A DNA stretch of 64,000 bases, taken from the NCBI GenBank assembly GCA_029215795.1, contig JARDYH010000003.1:96132609-96196608 (forward strand), read 5' to 3'. The translations under genes were made by a program, and so were the position numbers. Positions 12,100-22,237 of the stretch are shown piece by piece; the stretch's first letter is position 1, and every line of letters starts with the position of its first letter. This DNA comes from Anniella stebbinsi. Lineage: Eukaryota > Chordata > Lepidosauria > Squamata > Anniellidae. Below the pieces are notes generated by a model, which worked only from the letters and a program-made list of their open reading frames with translations, was not told where the DNA came from and ran no database searches.

Positions 12100-12431
12100 T
12101 GTCAAATATTTATTTATTTTTATTTCCATCCTGCCTTTCTGCCCCAAAAAATAAATTTTAAAAAATGGTGCTCAGGGTGGGCTGGAACAAAATCCAGATG
12201 AACACGGTCTTAATTAAACACAGCATAAAAACAAATACCTTAAAAACATCATTAAAAAAACACAACAATAAAAGAAATAAACAGCACCAAACAATTACAC
12301 ACCCCTTTAGCAACAAAGCAGCTTATATGTCCAATGCCTGCCTGAATAAAAATGTCTTCCTGCCAGTAGAAGTATAACAGAAAATGGGGGAACCTAGCCT
12401 CCCTTAGCATGGTGTTTCAGAGCCTGGAAGT
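12100..12431 (-). mobile_element. LINE 3' end, minus strand
   Basis: It has a (TTTA)-rich start, 'ccatcctgcctttctgcccc', A-rich 3' UTR sequence, and then 'tgcctgcctgaataaaaatg', the minus-strand remnant of a LINE C-terminus. It is heavily decayed and meets a plus-strand LINE tail at 12432-12484 ('agagctttggctatggggtg'). Confidence 0.5.
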
Positions 12432-12687
12432 AGCCCAGAGAGCTTTGGCTATGGGGTGGTATATAAATGCAATAGATAAATAAGAAATAGCCAGAAAATA
12501 TTAAAATATTTAAAAATATAATAAAATAAAACAACCCAAATATATAAAAAGACTAAAAGCTGTAGATCTATCAAACAGCACAAAGATTCAACAAGAGAAC
12601 CCAGTCAGTGGAGGCTGGTGGCTCTGATATCAGTGGGGTGGGGTGGGGAATCTGCTCCAGGTTTCATTCAGAACCAACCAGAACTCT

Positions 12688-13042
12688 GGCCTCCTCCACA
12701 CGAGACGTTTAATGAGCCTTGAAGGCTCATTATAAATTTTACCTACACACGAGCGGAGCGCAAAACGGGCGTACAGGCGCGTTATCTCCCCGATAATGCG
12801 CATTTTCGAACGCGCGTTAAATAGCGACTTTTATTTTGCTCCGGCCGTTAAAGCGCATTTTCGCTGTGTGAACAAGCGATTATGCGCATTAACTACCTGT
12901 AAAGTGCTTTTTGGGCATCTTTTAATGCGCTTCGCCGCTTCTCGCCGCCTCCCGTGCAGAGGGATTAGGCGTAAATGCGCCTCCGCGAAAATGCGCATAA
13001 TCCCCGAACCGGGCGCAAAAGCGCATCCTTGTGGAGGGGGCC
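12688..13042 (+). mobile_element. 355-bp CpG-rich Harbinger-like MITE, copy 1
   Basis: The ends GGCCTCCTCCACACG and TGTGGAGGGGGCC are inverted. The interior is dense in CG dinucleotides and repeats the palindrome ATGCGCAT (for example near 12797, 12881 and 12990). Its length of 355 bp equals that of the copy at 18993. The flanking bases TCT and TCA do not form a clean 3-bp duplication. Short open frames across it are by-products of the high GC content. Confidence 0.8.
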
Positions 13043-13289
13043 TCAAAAAGAACCATACAAGGTACTTTGCACCTTGGACACAGTTCTGACTGAAACCCGG
13101 AGCAGATTCATTGCCCCATCCGCCTCTGCTGAAGCCAGTTCAGATGGAGTTAAAAGCCTGGGAAAACCAAAAAGTCATCATTTGATGCTGGGATGATATT
13201 AGAGATAGACACCAGGTGAGCCTCTCTGGGAATAGTATTCAGACAGTGGAGGTACCCGGAGGAGGTCAGTTGGACTGATTTCTATTGAT

Positions 13290-13715
13290 ATTTGACGATT
13301 TTACTGTTGTTTGTATTTTATTGTGAACCGGTCTGTGAACTATTTGGCTGAAGAGCTTTATATAGGCTGACCATATGAAAAGGAGGACAGGGCTCATGTA
13401 ACTTTAACAGTTGTAGAGAAAAGGGGATTTCAGCCAGCGTCATTTGTATGCAATTAGTTCCTGGTGAAATTCCCTCTTCATCACACCAGTTAGTTGCAGG
13501 GGCCCTGCCTTCTTTTGTATATGGTCACTCTAGTATAGTGCCTGCAACTTTAACTGTTGTGATGAAGAGGGAATTTCACCAGGGACTAATTGCATACAAA
13601 TGACACTGGCTGAAATTCCCTTTTCTCTACAACTGTTAAAGTTACATGAGCCCTGTCCTCCTTTTCATATGGTCAGCCTAGCTTTATACAAACGTGACCA
13701 ATAAATAGACAAAAA
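13290..13715 (+). mobile_element. L2-like LINE 3' tail split by a MITE
   Basis: 'ttattgtgaaccggtctgtg' and 'ggctgaagagctttata' before 13363, plus 'caaacgtgaccaataaata' after 13688, make one LINE end once the MITE and one target copy are removed. Confidence 0.6.
13363..13680 (-). mobile_element. 320-bp inverted-dimer hAT-like MITE, copy 3
   Basis: The exact target duplication is GCTTTATA (13355-13362 and 13681-13688). The central loop reads in the opposite sense to the copies at 5848 and 6610, so this copy is called minus. It interrupts an older L2-like LINE tail: the text before it (gaagagctttata) and after it (gctttatacaaacgtg) join to give the usual LINE end. Confidence 0.9.
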
Positions 13716-14079
13716 TACTATGCTGGGAATATCTGAGACGTTATACTTTTGATGTGAAAGCTGTGTATTCACTGTTGTGTGGTTTGAGGTTGCTAACATA
13801 AGATCAGAAAGGGGAGGGGGGAAATGTAATTTATGAATGGGCAACATGATGGGAAATGGAGCCTTTTGTCCATGACGATACAGCAATGTTTTGGATGTGC
13901 ATTTAAGCCCTCTCTGTTTTTCTGAGCGTGTCCCAGATTTGTGATGCCATTATGTAGGAAAGCAGAAATAGCTACACACATAAAGGGCAAATTGTACAGT
14001 TCCCTAAATAGCAGCTTGATAGATCCCAGTCAAAATGTAAACAGCAGATAATAAAATGTTTTTTCCCAACATCCACCTC

Positions 14080-15340
14080 ACCCTTTTCTCTGAAATGTTT
14101 TATACTGCTTTCAGCTGCAAAAATTCACCAAGTGATTTATAAATTAAAACATCAAAATCAACGTATAAAACAAGGAAAAATTCTAAAGTGAAATAAGCAG
14201 CAGACTTCCTTTTTTTAAAAAAAAACATAACATATTGGAAAAAAAATAAAAATAAACTGCCTTTGGAAAGTCAATAAAAAAGGAACTATATGAATCTCCT
14301 AGGAGAGGGCATCCTAGAATTCCAGGGTTGCAACAGAAGGCCCAGCTAATCTATGAGAAGAAACTTGGTAGATGGTCAAGGTGCATGTGTCATGTGTGAG
14401 ACATTCAGGACTCAGGCAATTTAACACTGCAGTCCTACTGGGTGCAGGCTACAGATCCAAAGGTAGACAAAGTGTCACATCCCAAATCCTGCTGGGCTCG
14501 TGCCAAAATGAGGTGCCACATTTTGTAGCAGTTTAAGGTTCCAAACCAAGGGCATTCCCACACAAAGCACACCACAGTAGTCCAATCTAGAGACCACCAA
14601 AGCATGAATGACAGTAACCAGGTCTCTTGTCTTCTAGCAGAAGGTGCAGGTGGCTATCAGCTGAAACTGATAAAGGCACTATGGCCTATGACCATTGCAT
14701 GGCAATCTTGACCCAACTTCAAATCCAGCATGACTCCCAAGCTACAAACCTGAAGTGTTTACAGAGCCCCTTTCAGACCTCTGTGCACAATGCATGAAGT
14801 CTAACTAGCAGCCTGGCCCAGAGGGATGTTGGGTAATGAGCTTATATTCACACCCATGTCCTGTAGAGTCTATAGGGAGTCTAACATGGGCCTGTAGACT
14901 CCATCCAGAACAGGCATATGCACAACTAACTAGTCTACAAAAGTCACCCTATTCATTCCCATCCAGTCTATCACTGATTCCATGCAAGTGCTGAGGACCC
15001 TATAATATGGTGGTCATTTATGAATCATCCAAAATGAGAAAAAGATTATGATGATTTGAAACCTGAGAAATAATTGAAATAGAAATAAAGTCTCACCATA
15101 GTGTTGAAGACTGTGAGTAGGTGATCTGCGGGCTGCCTGTTCAGTCTGCTGTCTATGTGCTAACTGGTGGTGGCCAACAGTTCATAGGGTTCCTTTTCTT
15201 TAAACCGGAATTGAACAGGACAGTCCTTCAGAGAGAGAATGGTTCTCTGAAAAAGACAACACATGGTTACCCATGCCATTGCTTAATCTGGGTCTGGTGA
15301 AAGGGAGAAATAGAGCTGGGTGTCATCACTATGGCACCTT
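14080..15340 (-). mobile_element. L2-like LINE, RT region to 3' part, minus strand, interrupted
   Basis: On the minus strand an RT catalytic block survives near 15320 as SDDTQLYFSL, a decayed YADDTQ. Downstream, near 14560-14640, ALVVSRLDYCGVLCVG is readable in a broken frame, which matches HALV.SRLDYCNALY.G of the family. The element ends in A-rich sequence near 14100-14280. Family C repeat 15005-15273 lies inside. There are many stops and frameshifts, so it is an old dead copy. Confidence 0.65.
15005..15273 (+). mobile_element. hAT-like repeat family C, inserted in an L2-like LINE
   Basis: It starts near TGGTGGTCATTTATGAATCA and ends near CACATGGTTACCCAT. Both ends and the internal 'tctcaccatagtgttgaaga' match the copy at 44165. 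It splits a minus-strand L2-like LINE (14080-14990 and 15280-15340), so it is younger than that LINE. Confidence 0.65.
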
Positions 15341-15374
15341 ATTTTATATTATTTGGAGAATAAGGAAGTGAATT

Positions 15375-15580
15375 TAGGGAAGTGGACAGAACTCAGTGAC
15401 AAAACACGTGCTTTGCATGCAGAAGGTCTCATGTCCCTGGCATTCTCCAATCCAGGTAGAAGGTGATAGGAAAGACCCTGGAGGACCATTCTTGGTCAGA
15501 AGAGCAGACAAAACTGGCCTAGATGAACAAATAGTCTGACCTTGCATAAGGCAGCTTCCTATATTGAACTTTAAAAGCAT
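15375..15580 (+). mobile_element. tRNA-Ala-like SINE
   Basis: The head 'acgtgctttgcatgcagaag' keeps a TGC anticodon-loop context like tRNA-Ala, with decayed A and B boxes ('cagtgacaaaacacg', 'gtccctggc'). The body and tail end 'gtctgaccttgcataaggca' then 'gcttcctatattg'. It cannot be a functional tRNA gene because the acceptor stem and T arm are lost. The tail resembles that of the repeat at 25683. Confidence 0.7.
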
Positions 15581-16661
15581 AGGAGAGAAACCAGAACCAG
15601 AAGTCACCCCACAGATAACTCCCATGGGGAAGAAAAATGGTTTCCCACCACTGCTTTCTGAGATATGCATTCCAGAAAGAATCAGAACAATCTTCATTAG
15701 TCAATATAGTCCTTTAAAATCTTGTTTGATGTATTTGATGGATATCTAAGCACCAAGAGAGATTTTAACCAAAATTTGCATTAAAAAAACCTATGGTATA
15801 TCATTTAAAGAAGAGAAAGGGAATTCCTAGCTCCCAAGACTGAATGATAGCTCCATGTTTACAACAGGGTTGTTAACTCTCTAGAGTAGTTTTTTAAAAT
15901 ATGGGAGGTCATACACTGACCCATTCCCAGGCCCAAGAGCTTCACAACAACCCATCATCTTGTTTTATTGGTTTGACACTGAGAATTCGTTAGAACATAT
16001 CTTTGTCCAACATCATGCCTTATATCATGGGGTTGCATTTACATTTCACAGTACATGTGCCTCTTAAAACTATCTGCACAGCAAATCTGGGAGGCATGTT
16101 TAGTGTTAACCAGGATTTATCCAAAAATACCTGATATCAGCATGAGTGCTGAAACGTGAGATCTATAGTTACATTATAATGATGCTTACTATAGTACAAT
16201 CAATATCTATGGCTTTAATAGGTCATAAAAGCAAAGAGTTGGGAGAGAGAAATCCTTGCCTTAATGTGGTGACAGAGAGAAATGACATACAGAGGGAAGA
16301 GGCAAAAAAGTAACAAGGAATGAAACAAGCCAATACAGTTACATCTTTAATAAATAAATCTAATATAAAAGTGATTTGTTAAATCTACGTAAGTGTCACT
16401 TTAAGAGTGGGCTACTTGTTCAGCACTGGAGGCCAGACCAGAAATCTTGACTTCAGCCAGACAAGATCGAGGTATTTTGGGTATGAGAACCAACTACTCC
16501 TGGTGGAGGCTTCCAACCGATCCTAGCTGGAGTTGTACTCCCTTGGAAGGACCAAGTGTACAATAGGAGTTCTCCTGGATGCAGTACTAACTGGGGAAGC
16601 GACGTCTGGAAGATGAAAATCCCATCAGCCTTAGCCAGCATAGCTAATGGTGAGGGATGGT

Positions 16662-16779
16662 TTTATTTATTTATTTATTTATCTGAAGAATTTTTATCCT
16701 GCTCCTCAGCCAAAAAGGCTCCCCGAGCGGCTTACAAACCATCAGTTAAACAAAGCACCATACAAACCATCGGTTAAAC
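16662..16779 (-). mobile_element. LINE 3' tail, minus strand
   Basis: (TTTA)n at 16663-16681, then 'tttttatcctgctcctcagc' and 'aggctccccgagcggcttac', the complement of a LINE end. It abuts the MITE at 16780. Confidence 0.55.
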
Positions 16780-17099
16780 TTTGGTGGCCATATGAAAAGG
16801 AGGACAGGGCTCCTGTATCTTTAACAGTTGTATTGAAAGGGGAATTTCGGCAGGCGTCATTTGTATGCATGCAGCACCGGGTGATATTCCTTCTTCAACG
16901 CAACAGTTAAAGCTGCAGGAACCCAGCCCTCTTTTGTATCTGGTTAAGAGGGCAAGGCTCCTGCAGCTTTAACTGTTGGGATGAAGAAGGAATTTCACCC
17001 GGTGCTGCTTGCATACAAATGACACCTGCTGAAATTCCCCTTTCAACATAACTGTTAAAGATACAGGAGCCCTGTTCTCCTTTCCATATGGCCACCCTA
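16780..17099. mobile_element. Diverged inverted-dimer hAT-like MITE, copy 4
   Basis: This is a relative of the 320-bp family with outer ends TTTGGTGGCCATATG and CATATGGCCACCCTA. The arms keep the landmark string CTTTAACAGTT, but the middle differs: the left monomer runs further towards its second TIR (about 16940) and the right one is cut shorter. No target duplication is evident. It abuts an L2-like LINE tail (16662-16779). It is probably an older or sister subfamily. Confidence 0.75.
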
Positions 17100-17344
17100 T
17101 ATTCATTCGAAGAGTATACTAATTTATTGGCTCTACACATGTGGATGAAAGTACCTCTGAGATTCACAGCATTTTCGGTCACATTTTATACAGCTCTTAC
17201 TAATCTATAGAAGTCAGAATTCAGCAACCACGCTCCAAACAATATGTTTTATACAAAACCCAAACCCAAGTCTGCCCTTATTCTTCAGGAACAATCTTTA
17301 TTCTTTTTTTCCAAACATAAAATCATTCATTTCTGTTGCAGTTG

Positions 17345-17965
17345 CTAATCATCTGAGTCTTTGAGTTTTGATTGATGTGGCCGCACACCGGGTTGACATT
17401 TCTGTCAAGCTGTACACCACAACCCCAAGATCTCTTTCTTAGTCGGTCACTGCCAGCTCAGATCCCATCAGTTTACACTTGAAAGTTAAGGTTTTTTTGT
17501 CTCAACACACATCACTTTATATACTTGCTTACATTGAACCACATTTGCCATTTAGATGCCGACTCTCCCAGCTCGGAGAGATCCTGTTGGAGCTCCTCAC
17601 AATCCCTTTTAGTGACTACTAGGCTCAGTTCAGATGACACGTTAGGCAACGGAGGGGGAAGAGGAAATGGAGTGCCCGCCACACGACATGTTGCCCCTCC
17701 CACATCACGCGACTGAAAATCGGGGTCTCATAATAAGCAACGGGGCTCCGAAAAACAACGGAGCAGCCCATTGTTTTTCCCCATTGCTTAATAATGTACC
17801 GTCAGTTGTGTGTACATTGTGTGTCGGCCGACACACGACACAAAAAGCAACAAAACTGCTGGTTGCTTTCCCTCCCCCCCACTTCGTTGATTATCGTGTC
17901 GTCCGAACTGAGCCCTAGTCTTTCAAGTGCTTAGCAACTGCACCATCTTAATTGCTTACTTCATC
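17345..17965 (-). mobile_element. CR1 LINE fragment, minus strand, interrupted
   Basis: The minus strand encodes RDCEELQQDLSELGESASKW followed by QMWFNVSK. This is the CR1 RT segment usually seen as 'REELQRDLDRLSEWASKWQMRFNVDKCK'. After it come broken pieces matching 'LGVVV..NMNPVCG'. The 293-bp Harbinger-like MITE at 17622 sits just upstream of that segment on the minus strand. Confidence 0.75.
17622..17914. mobile_element. 293-bp Harbinger-like MITE
   Basis: The inverted ends GGCTCAGTTCAGATGACACG and CGTGTCGTCCGAACTGAGCC are flanked by CTA (17619-17621 and 17915-17917), a 3-bp duplication of the Harbinger type. The interior has several short inverted blocks (for example tgtgtgtcggccgacacacg). 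It interrupts the RT region of a minus-strand CR1 fragment. Confidence 0.85.
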
Positions 17966-18044
17966 TAGGGGTGCTATTTCAAATGTGGGGCTGGGTGGGA
18001 CAGGGAGGGCAAAGGGAATTCAGTGAAGAGGGGCAAGTTTCTCA

Positions 18045-18125
18045 GGGTGCCTCTACAAGGGCGATTTAAAGCTCTTTCAAGGCACATTACAAATTTTACC
18101 TCTACAAGAGCAGAGTGCAAATAGT
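18045..18125 (+). mobile_element. CpG-rich Harbinger-like MITE, 5' fragment
   Basis: The end GGGTGCCTCTACAAGG, followed by 'atttaaagctctttcaaggc' and 'ttttacctctacaagagcag', matches the first 80 bp of the 355-bp family (compare 34830-34910). The match then stops abruptly, so this is a solo end. Confidence 0.65.
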
Positions 18126-18191
18126 TTTTAAAAGGAGGAATACTTTATAAGCATGACTGCATTCTCTCTCTCCCTCTCCCTCTCTCTTTGT

Positions 18192-18318
18192 GCCTTCAGC
18201 AACGTGACACCCTCCAGGTGATTTGGACTACAACTCCCATCATCCACAACAATCTGTCATTCTGGCTGGAGATTATGGGAGTTGTCATCCCAAACATCTG
18301 AAGGGCGCCAGGGTAGGG
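18192..18318. repeat. Fold-back repeat family D ('actacaactcccatcat')
   Basis: 'ccctccaggtgatttggac' plus 'tacaactcccatcatcc' on the left pairs with 'attatgggagttgtcatcc' and 'catctgaagggcgcc' on the right. It is a common reptile-type short fold-back repeat with no coding content. Confidence 0.65.
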
Positions 18319-18794
18319 AAGGCTGCTCCCTTCCTCCCACCTCTTTCTCTATACAAGGCAGTTCCTAGCATTCTCTGTTTGTCGAAGTCCTAAAAGCCCA
18401 CAACCCATCACATGCTGTTTTCATATTAAAGAGGAGACATGAAGATAGAGAACTGCATCAGCCCCTTCCTGTTGAATATTAGGGGACAAAGATGGTGCAT
18501 TCTTGAAATGGGAACAAGCCAAACCCTCTCCCCCAGACACTGAAATCCCCCCGGCATGGTTTAGCTCCCATCACCATTGTGTCCGTAAGAGCATCCCTTT
18601 ATTTCTTCAAGTCTACATGAATTCAGTTCTTAGGGGTTCATAAAAGGCTGCCTTTGGGGAAAATGTAGGCGCGAGGACAAAAGGTGGTCTCTAACCATGA
18701 TGCTTAGGGGGCTAGTTCCCATTAACAGGTACCATGCAGAATGGCTTGGGTCTGTTTAGGTAGCCATAAAGACTACTACTACTACTTTAAAATG

Positions 18795-18862
18795 ATTTCC
18801 TCACAGAGAGCTTCGGCTATGGGGCGGTATACAAATGTAATAAATAAATAAATAAATAAAGG
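18795..18862 (+). mobile_element. L2-like LINE 3' tail, plus strand
   Basis: 'cacagagagcttcggctatg', 'gggcggtatacaaatgtaat' and a (AAAT)n tail make the last 65 bp of the common LINE. The rest is truncated away. Confidence 0.75.
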
Positions 18863-18947
18863 GGCCCGAGCGATGCCTGGTATATCAGCTAGTTGCATAT
18901 AAAACTATCTATAAAAAAAGTATTGGATTTGACAATACTGGAGTCCT

Positions 18948-19384
18948 AAAATACACTTGGGAGCAAATCCCACTGAAATCAGTGGGGACTTAGGTCCCCT
19001 CTACAAGGATTCGCTTTTGCGCCTGGTTAGGCGATTATGCGCATAATCGCTGAAGCACATTTACGCCTATTACCTCTGCATGAGAGGCAGCGAGAGGCGG
19101 CGAAGCGCATTAAGGGATGACCAAAATGCGCTTTACAAGTAGTTAATGCGCATAAGTGCTTGTTCACATAGGCAAAATGCGCTTTAACGGACGGAGCAAA
19201 ATAAAACTCGCTGTTTAACACGCATTCGATAATGCGCATAATCGGAGAGATAACGCGCCTCTACGCCCGATTTGCGCTCCGTTCTTGTAGAGGTAAATTT
19301 TTTTAAGCGCCTTGAAAGAGCATTAAACCTCTCTTGTAGAGGCAGCCTTAAATTCCAAGTAAATCTACATAGGATTGTGCTGTG
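18948..19384. repeat. Family B palindromic repeat split by a Harbinger-like MITE
   Basis: The left part is 18948-18992 ('aatcccactgaaatcagtgg') and the right part is 19348-19384 ('cataggattgtgctgtgac'). Removing 18993-19347 and one TTA joins them into a continuous copy. Confidence 0.7.
18993..19347 (-). mobile_element. 355-bp CpG-rich Harbinger-like MITE, copy 2
   Basis: It is flanked by an exact TTA duplication (18990-18992 and 19348-19350), which fits PIF/Harbinger elements. The ends are GGTCCCCTCTACAAG and CTTGTAGAGGCAGCC. Relative to the copy at 12688 it is inverted. It splits a 90-bp palindromic repeat (18948-19384 overall) that must be older. The motif TTATGCGCATAATCG occurs at both ends of the interior. 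Confidence 0.85.
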
Positions 19385-20159
19385 ACTGTGCGCTTAAAAC
19401 CTTTCATTGGATTCATCATCCAAAGCTTTAGTTTACTAATCAATGGGAACTCATTTGAATCAAGGGGAGTGACCTTTAATCAGCGAATCTGGGGTTGGAT
19501 GCAGAGCTAACAGAGTAAACCCATTGCTCTCCAAGTATGACTAAATGTGGCTGTAACGCTAAATAATGAATTCATAAGGCTATTTGAACGATTTCCGAGG
19601 TATTTGGGTTCTAGGACTGCAATGAAAAGATGGTCAATCTGTGACCTTTAGCGGCTTGTTGTGTTCAGCTGCACCAATATGGGTGTTTGGCTACTATGCG
19701 AACTCATTTAACTACAACTGATCCAATTAAAAAAATTTAAATCAGAGAGCAATTATTGATCGACAGCTTATCCATCAATCTGCACACAAGCGCACACTCA
19801 TTCACTCGTCTAGGATACTTTCCAAGAGCTCAAACTGTGATAGATCCCCCACCCCCCTTTTCTGGCTGTTTGGAAAAAGAAAGTAGGGGGGGGGGGACCA
19901 ATCGAAATCGGGCTTCGGACTCGGTTTTCTGCCTGCATTTCCCCAAAAGCTGGAGGGAGAACAAGAAACCTGGACCTCCTCCTCAGGGCCGTGTCCAGGC
20001 TAGATGGGCAGTGTGTGCCCCTTCCCCCCATTTCAAACAGCTCATTAAGTATTTTTTTAATCCGTGGCACTGATTCAGCGCTAAATACATATATATGAAC
20101 TAGAACGATTTATAAAAAAAGGTAATGGGAAGCACTTTTATTCAAGGTGTAAGGCATCC
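19385..20159. other. Proximal upstream region of SEMA3E
   Basis: It is moderately AT-rich at first, then becomes mixed with C and G homopolymer runs (19849-19858, 19887-19898) as it approaches the CpG block. No repeat family was recognised, so it may hold proximal regulatory sequence. Confidence 0.4.
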
Positions 20160-21081
20160 CTTCTTCACATTTGGAATGTCACGGAGGGCTCCTGCGCTGT
20201 TTCGGCAAGGCGGGCTACTCGCTTCTCGATGGGCCGTTTACGCTAGGGAAGCAGTAGTGTAAGCTAAGGGGGACATTCGTCGGAGTGTCCCCTCAAAATC
20301 GTGGGCCCCGGGCCAAATGCCCCCCCCAAGGCCCTGCTCGTCCCGCGGCCTGAGGCTCCCCGGCCATTCAGCCGCTGTTCCTGGGAGGCGCATGGGCACG
20401 TGGATGGCAACGCTTCCTCGGAGCAGCTGCGAGATCTGCGCCTCGCCTAACCGGCCCTGGCCCAACTTGGCCGGTGAACGCAGCGGCATCCCCTGCAGTG
20501 GGCGGGTCCCAGGGCCCCTTCCCGGTGCTTATTAGCGCAAGGAGGGGAGGGGAGGGAGCGGCGGAGAGAAGGTAAAGGAGGGGGAGAGCGCGCTCTCGCT
20601 CGCGAAGGCGGGGAGCTCTTTGGCAAGTCCGAGCAAAGGGCTGAGTTCTGGAGCAGCACCAGAGAGGAGGGGCTCCTCCCCGCTCGCCTTGGAGCGAGGG
20701 GGAATTGCAGCTCCTTCCTTGAATCCAGCGGCAGAGTTGCAGCAGCGAGCGAGCGAGCGCAGGCGGACAGCGCAGCCGAGTTAACGCCTCGCTTGTGTCT
20801 ATGCACAACCGCCTCAGGGAAGGGCTCCTTCGTTCGTCCTTTTCTATCTTTCTAGACGTCGGCCAGAAGAACAAGACAAATAAGTGCTTCCCCGGAGACA
20901 CCCCCCCCCCCCCTTACATCTCTCCCATATATAATGCTTCAAAGGGGAAGGGGGAAATATCTCAAGTCCTCTGGAAGAGTGGAAAGTGAAACTTCTGAGC
21001 TTTAACATCGTTGGTTTGTTCGCCAGCCGGCGGAGAGGCGCCGGTTAAAAACAAAGCACATCCTAATTCTCCTGGGACAGC
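20160..21081 (+). promoter_or_regulatory. SEMA3E: CpG-rich promoter and 5' UTR region of SEMA3E
   Basis: This block is visibly richer in G+C and in CG dinucleotides than anything on either side, especially at 20170-20830. It ends at the semaphorin start codon, which is the usual layout of a vertebrate CpG-island promoter. A TATATAA string sits at 20928-20934, about 150 bases before the ATG. It could be a TATA box giving a short 5' UTR, or it could simply be transcribed leader. Cytosine runs occur at about 20901-20913. The transcription start cannot be placed from sequence alone. The association with SEMA3E is inferred from position and direction. Confidence 0.7.
20801..20989 (+). other. Possible upstream ORF (62 codons) ahead of SEMA3E
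   Basis: An ATG at 20801 opens a 62-codon frame that closes with TGA at 20987-20989, 92 bases before the SEMA3E start. If transcription starts upstream of 20801, this frame would lie in the 5' leader and could damp translation of the main protein. The peptide has no recognisable domain, and its proline stretch comes from a cytosine run. It is irrelevant if the TATA-like string at 20928 sets the start site. Confidence 0.3.
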
Positions 21082-21193
21082 ATGGCAGCTAAAGACCTCT
21101 TCATCTTGGCGTTGTCCGGGGTTTTCCTAGACTTGTGGACTAGATGCCACGCGACAGATACCAGCCAGCCACGGTTGCGCCTGTCACATAAAG
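21082..21193 (+). CDS. SEMA3E: SEMA3E, first coding exon (partial gene)
   Basis: This exon encodes the first 37 residues of a class 3 semaphorin plus one base of codon 38. Residues 1-24 form a signal peptide with a hydrophobic core (LFILALSGVFLDLW). The mature start then reads DTSQPRLRLSHK. The human SEMA3E N-terminus, as I know it, has the same plan, with LELWTGG followed by DTTHPRLRLSHK, so the paralogue assignment is fairly firm. The exon ends in AAG|GTAAGA, a near-ideal donor in phase 1, and the split codon starting with G fits the glutamate that opens exon 2 in SEMA3E. SEMA3E is a secreted guidance ligand that acts mainly through Plexin-D1 in vessel and axon patterning. The sema, PSI, Ig and basic domains lie outside the window. 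The start was chosen because it gives the signal peptide. Another class 3 semaphorin is possible but fits less well. Confidence 0.88.
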
Positions 21194-22237
21194 GTAAGAC
21201 GATTCTTTCGTTTGGGGAAGTGGAATGCCCCCATTGGCATGGGATCGGGACCACCAGTCACGAATGCCATGTCTTTGAGAAATGTTTCATGCCTTCTTCT
21301 CCTCCTCCATCCCCAGCCAAGGCTTACCTTCAGAAGACCATTTTGTTTGCACTCTTAGCAAGCACACGCACTTGGTGCCTCTGAAATGCAGACAGCAGAA
21401 AATATTTGGTGTCCGTACCTGACAGATGTTTTCTCTTCAGATAGTGTGTTGTACAGCAGTATCTCTTCATTGGAACAGAAACCAGTCCACAAGGCTAAGG
21501 TATCCTTGACGCACACCTCCACTGTGTTAAGCTAACCTGTCACGCAGATGTCTCCACGCTGAGAGTCTGAGCCCTAAAAACTTACAACATTCTATGGAGT
21601 AACAAAGTCGAGTGATCCATGAGTTGTGCTTTCCCTCAGGTAACAATTCAGGGGGTGGATTCCTTATTCAACCCAAGGGCAGAAGCAGCATGAATAAGAA
21701 GCTCAACTTTGCATTTCTCTGCTCCCCAAAATAAGCATCGTGCCACTTCACGCTGGTAGATCCACCCATAGAGATGCATTAAGATCCCCCCCCCCCAATC
21801 TCTGGATCTAGCCTGAATATACTGGGGTGGGAGGTGGGGGTGAATTCCTAAGATGCCAGATGAATCATCTTCCAAATGAACAAGTGTCATCACACTGTAA
21901 TTAAACTGACTGACTGCCAATAGTGGTCTGCTTGCAGCTTAACTATATAGCCCAAAGTAAAATGTTACTTGACTAGGAAATATGTGTGCCTTTCTGAACT
22001 AGTTCTTCTCTCTTGGCTTAAGTGATGGTGGACTACCCGAAAGAAACTACCTCATCAGAGTTTTAAATCATATATATCTGCTTTCATTTATATCTACTGT
22101 ATGTAATGCCAGCAGCATGGTGCAATTGGATGAAAAGCTTCTTGTACCCAGAGGCTTGCCTTCTCTTGACTTTTAGTCACCAAGATAACTAGAAATTTGT
22201 TTAGCTCCTTGCAACAGCAGCACATGTCTTAGGTTGA

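Noticed and set aside
12796..13196. Several overlapping open frames of 70-97 codons on both strands
   Set aside because: They arise from the CpG-rich MITE at 12688-13042, whose GCGC-rich sequence lacks stop codons. The repeat itself explains them.
15390..15460. tRNA-Ala gene
   Set aside because: The anticodon-loop region is tRNA-like, but the acceptor and T stems are broken and a SINE body follows, so it is a SINE head.
20368..20901. 177- and 119-codon minus-strand frames over the promoter
   Set aside because: They are antisense to a CpG-rich promoter with arginine- and proline-rich translation typical of GC-rich noncoding DNA. No domain is visible.
21082..21384. Reading the exon through to codon 100 as one protein
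   Set aside because: Similarity to semaphorin ends exactly at the AAG|GTAAGA donor. The following residues are intron translation.
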